Positions 61,705 through 64,000 of a stretch of DNA of 64,000 nucleotides are shown here, piece by piece (within the stretch, counting starts at the first letter, position 1; each line of letters begins with the position of its first letter). Under the pieces are notes generated by a model that was given only the letters and a program-made list of their open reading frames with translations, searched no databases and had not been told where the DNA came from. The position numbers and the translations under genes are program-made. The stretch is taken from NCBI RefSeq assembly GCF_039542385.1, contig NZ_BAABIA010000002.1:124001-188000 (forward strand), written 5' to 3'. Origin of the DNA: Prosthecobacter algae. Lineage in GTDB: Bacteria > Verrucomicrobiota > Verrucomicrobiia > Verrucomicrobiales > Verrucomicrobiaceae.

Positions 61705-64000
61705 TTAGGCGTTTACAGGCTTACTGGCACGAAGCTGGCGTGCAGCCTCCACCATGTGAAGGAGGGAAGATCTCACTTCCACCCAACTTCGGGTTTTGAG
61801 GCCGCAGTCGGGATTGATCCACAACTGCGCACGAGGAATGACGGCCTCCGCCTTATGCATGAGGGCCACCATTTCCTCCACACTGGGCACGCGCGGAGAG
61901 TGGATGTCATACACACCTGGTCCAATTTCGTTGGGATACTTGAAATCCACAAAGGCCTCGAGCAACTCCATGTTAGACCGGGAGGTTTCAATGGTGATGA
62001 CATCGGCATCCATGGCGGCGATCGATTCAATGATGTCATTGAATTCGGAATAGCACATATGCGTGTGGATCTGGGTATCGTCCCGCACACCGCTGGCGCA
62101 GAGGCGGAAGGCATTCACGGCCCAGTCCAGGTAAGCTGCCCAGTCGCTGCGGCGTAGCGGCAGGCCCTCTCGGATGGCAGGCTCATCAATCTGAATGGCG
62201 GCGATGCCCGCGGTCTCGAGATCCACGACTTCATCCCGAATGGCGAGGGCGATTTGGCGGGTGGTTTCAGAACGAGGCTGGTCATCACGTACAAAGCTCC
62301 ACTGCAGGATGGTGACGGGCCCGGTGAGCATGCCCTTCATTGGGCGCGATGTCAGCGACTGGGCATACTGGGACCAGCGGACGGTCATGGGAATGGGACG
62401 GCTGACATCGCCAAAGATGATTGGGGGTTTCACATAACGGGAGCCATAACTCTGCACCCAACCGTTTTGAGTGAAGACAAAACCGTCGAGCTGTTCGCCA
62501 AAGTATTCCACCATGTCATTTCGCTCGAATTCTCCGTGGACGGGCATGTCCATGCCGATCTCATCCTGAAAAGTTACGCAGTGCTGGATCTCCTGTTGGA
62601 GAAAGACTTCGTAGGCTTCCGTGCTGAGTTCGCCTTTCTTCCACCGGCCGCGCATGGCACGGACCTCAGCGGTCTGGGGAAAGGACCCGATGGTGGTGGT
62701 TGGGAACTCCGGCAATTTCAACTTGGCCTGCTGCAAGGATTGACGCTGTGCGAAGGGTGATTGGCGATCATAGTCCGTGGCCTTCACTGAGGCTAAGCGA
62801 GTCTTCACTTCCGCACGGTGGATGCGTGAGCTTTCACGACGAGCCTGAAGCGCCTCTTGATTGGATCGAAGCAAGCTTTGATCCGCAGTGCCTCTCAACA
62901 GACCGCTAAGGGTGGTAACCTCTTCCAGTTTTTGATCGGCAAAGGACATCCAGCCTTTGAGTTCGGCATCTAGAGATGGCTCATTGGCCAAGGTGACGGG
63001 AGAATGCTGAAGGGAGCAGGAGGGGGCGACCCAGAGTCTTTCAGAACCGACTACAGCCTGAGCTTCCGCCAAGATTCGCAAGGAGGCGGTGAAGTCATTT
63101 TTCCAAATATTGCGCCCATCTACCACACCGAGGGAGAGAATCTTGTTCGAAGGGAAACGAGCCAACAAGGCATCCAGTTCTGCCCCGCCGCGCACGGCAT
63201 CGAAGTGCAAGGCTTGAACGGGCAAGGAAAGGAAGAGGGGAAGGTTTTCACGCAGTTCGCCGAAGTAACTCGTGACCATAATTTTTAAGCCTGGAGCAGC
63301 CTTAGCTAAACGCTGCCAAGCAACCAAAACAGCATCCCGCTGAGTCTTGGAAAGATCGAGACCGAAGATCGGTTCATCAATCTGCACCCACTCAGCCCCC
63401 AGCCTTTGCAGACGCTGGAGTATCTGTTCATAGACATCCAAAAGCCCATCGAGAAGGCTGAAGCGGTCGAAGTCAGGGTTCGCTGAATCTTGAACTTTAC
63501 CTAACGAAAGGTAAGTCACAGGACCAGGCAGCACGGGTTTGGCTCGATGACCCAAAGACTGAGCTTCTTCAAATTCACGAAAGACTTTGTCCCCGACCAG
63601 TTTGAACTGGGTGATGGAGCGAAATTCAGGGACGATGTAGTGGTAGTTGGTATCGAACCACTTGGTCATCTCACAGGCAAAGGCGGGCTGCTGGCTACAG
63701 CCATGATCACAGGTGTCATGGGCTTCGCCACGGGAACCGCGAGCCATGAGAAACAGGGTGTCCAGATCCATCGTCTCGCCCTTCCAGCCAAAGCGCGGAG
63801 GGACGTTGCCGATGAGACAGGAAAAATCCAGCATCTGGTCGTAGAAGGTGAAGTCGTTGCAGGGAATGAGGTCCATGCCAGCGGCCTGCTGAGTGGCCCA
63901 ATTTTGCTTGCGCAGGCGGCGGCCCGTGGCCTCCAGGTCCTCGCGAGTGAGGCGTCCGTGCCAGTAAGCTTCCGTGGCTTTTTTGAGTTCGCGTTGCTGC
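61705..64000 (-). CDS. metE: Cobalamin-independent methionine synthase, N-terminus beyond right edge
   Basis: MetE transfers a methyl group from 5-methyl-THF-glutamate to homocysteine using zinc. The frame is open to the right edge, giving about 764 residues and lacking only the first few. The window edge reads RELKKATEAYWHGRLTREDL, which matches the N-terminal part of MetE. The C-terminal zinc site is complete: HTHMCYSEFND (His and Cys), the Glu of VITIETSRSNMEL, and the Cys of INPDCGLKTR. DFTFYDQMLDF and EMTKWFDTNYHYIVPEF also match. metF follows after 4 bp. Confidence 0.96.
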   Translation of the reverse strand, partial: QQRELKKATEAYWHGRLTREDLEATGRRLRKQNWATQQAAGMDLIPCNDFTFYDQMLDFSCLIGNVPPRFGWKGETMDLDTLFLMARGSRGEAHDTCDHGCSQQPAFACEMTKWFDTNYHYIVPEFRSITQFKLVGDKVFREFEEAQSLGHRAKPVLPGPVTYLSLGKVQDSANPDFDRFSLLDGLLDVYEQILQRLQRLGAEWVQIDEPIFGLDLSKTQRDAVLVAWQRLAKAAPGLKIMVTSYFGELRENLPLFLSLPVQALHFDAVRGGAELDALLARFPSNKILSLGVVDGRNIWKNDFTASLRILAEAQAVVGSERLWVAPSCSLQHSPVTLANEPSLDAELKGWMSFADQKLEEVTTLSGLLRGTADQSLLRSNQEALQARRESSRIHRAEVKTRLASVKATDYDRQSPFAQRQSLQQAKLKLPEFPTTTIGSFPQTAEVRAMRGRWKKGELSTEAYEVFLQQEIQHCVTFQDEIGMDMPVHGEFERNDMVEYFGEQLDGFVFTQNGWVQSYGSRYVKPPIIFGDVSRPIPMTVRWSQYAQSLTSRPMKGMLTGPVTILQWSFVRDDQPRSETTRQIALAIRDEVVDLETAGIAAIQIDEPAIREGLPLRRSDWAAYLDWAVNAFRLCASGVRDDTQIHTHMCYSEFNDIIESIAAMDADVITIETSRSNMELLEAFVDFKYPNEIGPGVYDIHSPRVPSVEEMVALMHKAEAVIPRAQLWINPDCGLKTRSWVEVRSSLLHMVEAARQLRASKPVNA

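Noticed and set aside
1-64000. CRISPR arrays, rRNA genes and complete insertion sequences
   Set aside because: None was seen: no regular short direct repeats with spacers, no rRNA-like stretches and no intact transposase.

Overview
The window reads as the chromosome of a Verrucomicrobiota bacterium, most like the Prosthecobacter/Verrucomicrobium group. The reasons are a dense set of formylglycine sulfatases, paired DUF1549/DUF1553 and DUF1501 proteins, a DUF1587/1592/1588/1585 cytochrome-like protein, Gfo/Idh/MocA oxidoreductases with twin-arginine signals, a PEP-CTERM protein, and GC-rich coding sequence. This assignment rests on gene content only.

Left part (1-9.65 kb). A huge secreted Asp/Asn-rich calcium-binding repeat protein starts at 2658 on the minus strand and runs off the left edge. 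Next comes a lower-GC accessory island (about 2.7-9.6 kb). It holds a tightly overlapping minus-strand operon (NdpA/YejK-like nucleoid protein, membrane protein, 46-residue secreted peptide, two unknowns), a small membrane protein overlapping a ribbon-helix-helix-like protein, a plasmid/ICE-type regulator, an excisionase-like HTH protein and dead tyrosine-recombinase remnants. The island ends at a tRNA-Gly(CCC).

9.8-25 kb. A DUF4331 protein and a TPR protein precede thrC. Facing them is a minus-strand block: epimerase, oxidoreductase, terminator, then four sulfatases and a PhoD-like phosphatase. The block looks like a sulfated glycan or sugar utilisation locus. Several of its proteins carry odd Lys/Gly-rich inserts.

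25-31 kb. A LysM lipoprotein, a membrane-anchored unknown, an outer-membrane beta-barrel protein with a clean terminator, an IlvD-family dehydratase, a YacL-like PIN/TRAM protein and a PEP-CTERM trypsin-like protease.

31-40 kb. A six-gene minus-strand exopolysaccharide operon (NodB deacetylase, GT4, DUF4091, CelD-type acyltransferase, GT4, Wzz/GumC-BY-kinase-like protein). Most genes are joined by ATGA or GTGA overlaps.

40-47.6 kb. Divergent from it are an amidohydrolase/class III aminotransferase fusion, a sodium:solute symporter, and a DUF1549/DUF1553 plus DUF1501 pair.

47.6-64 kb. An NsrR/Rrf2 regulator, an argH-Nudix-tatC operon, fur, an M23 peptidase, a planctomycete-type cytochrome protein, transketolase, a KefF-like oxidoreductase, a PQQ-type beta-propeller, a flavodoxin next to a HemS/ChuX-like protein, and a metE-metF operon cut by the right edge. 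A 32-bp-arm inverted repeat lies between the HemS-like gene and metF.

Best candidates for something undescribed are the NdpA-membrane protein island operon and the amidohydrolase-aminotransferase fusion next to its symporter. The DSHP-LWND repeat protein and the long convergent-gene hairpin are also worth a look.
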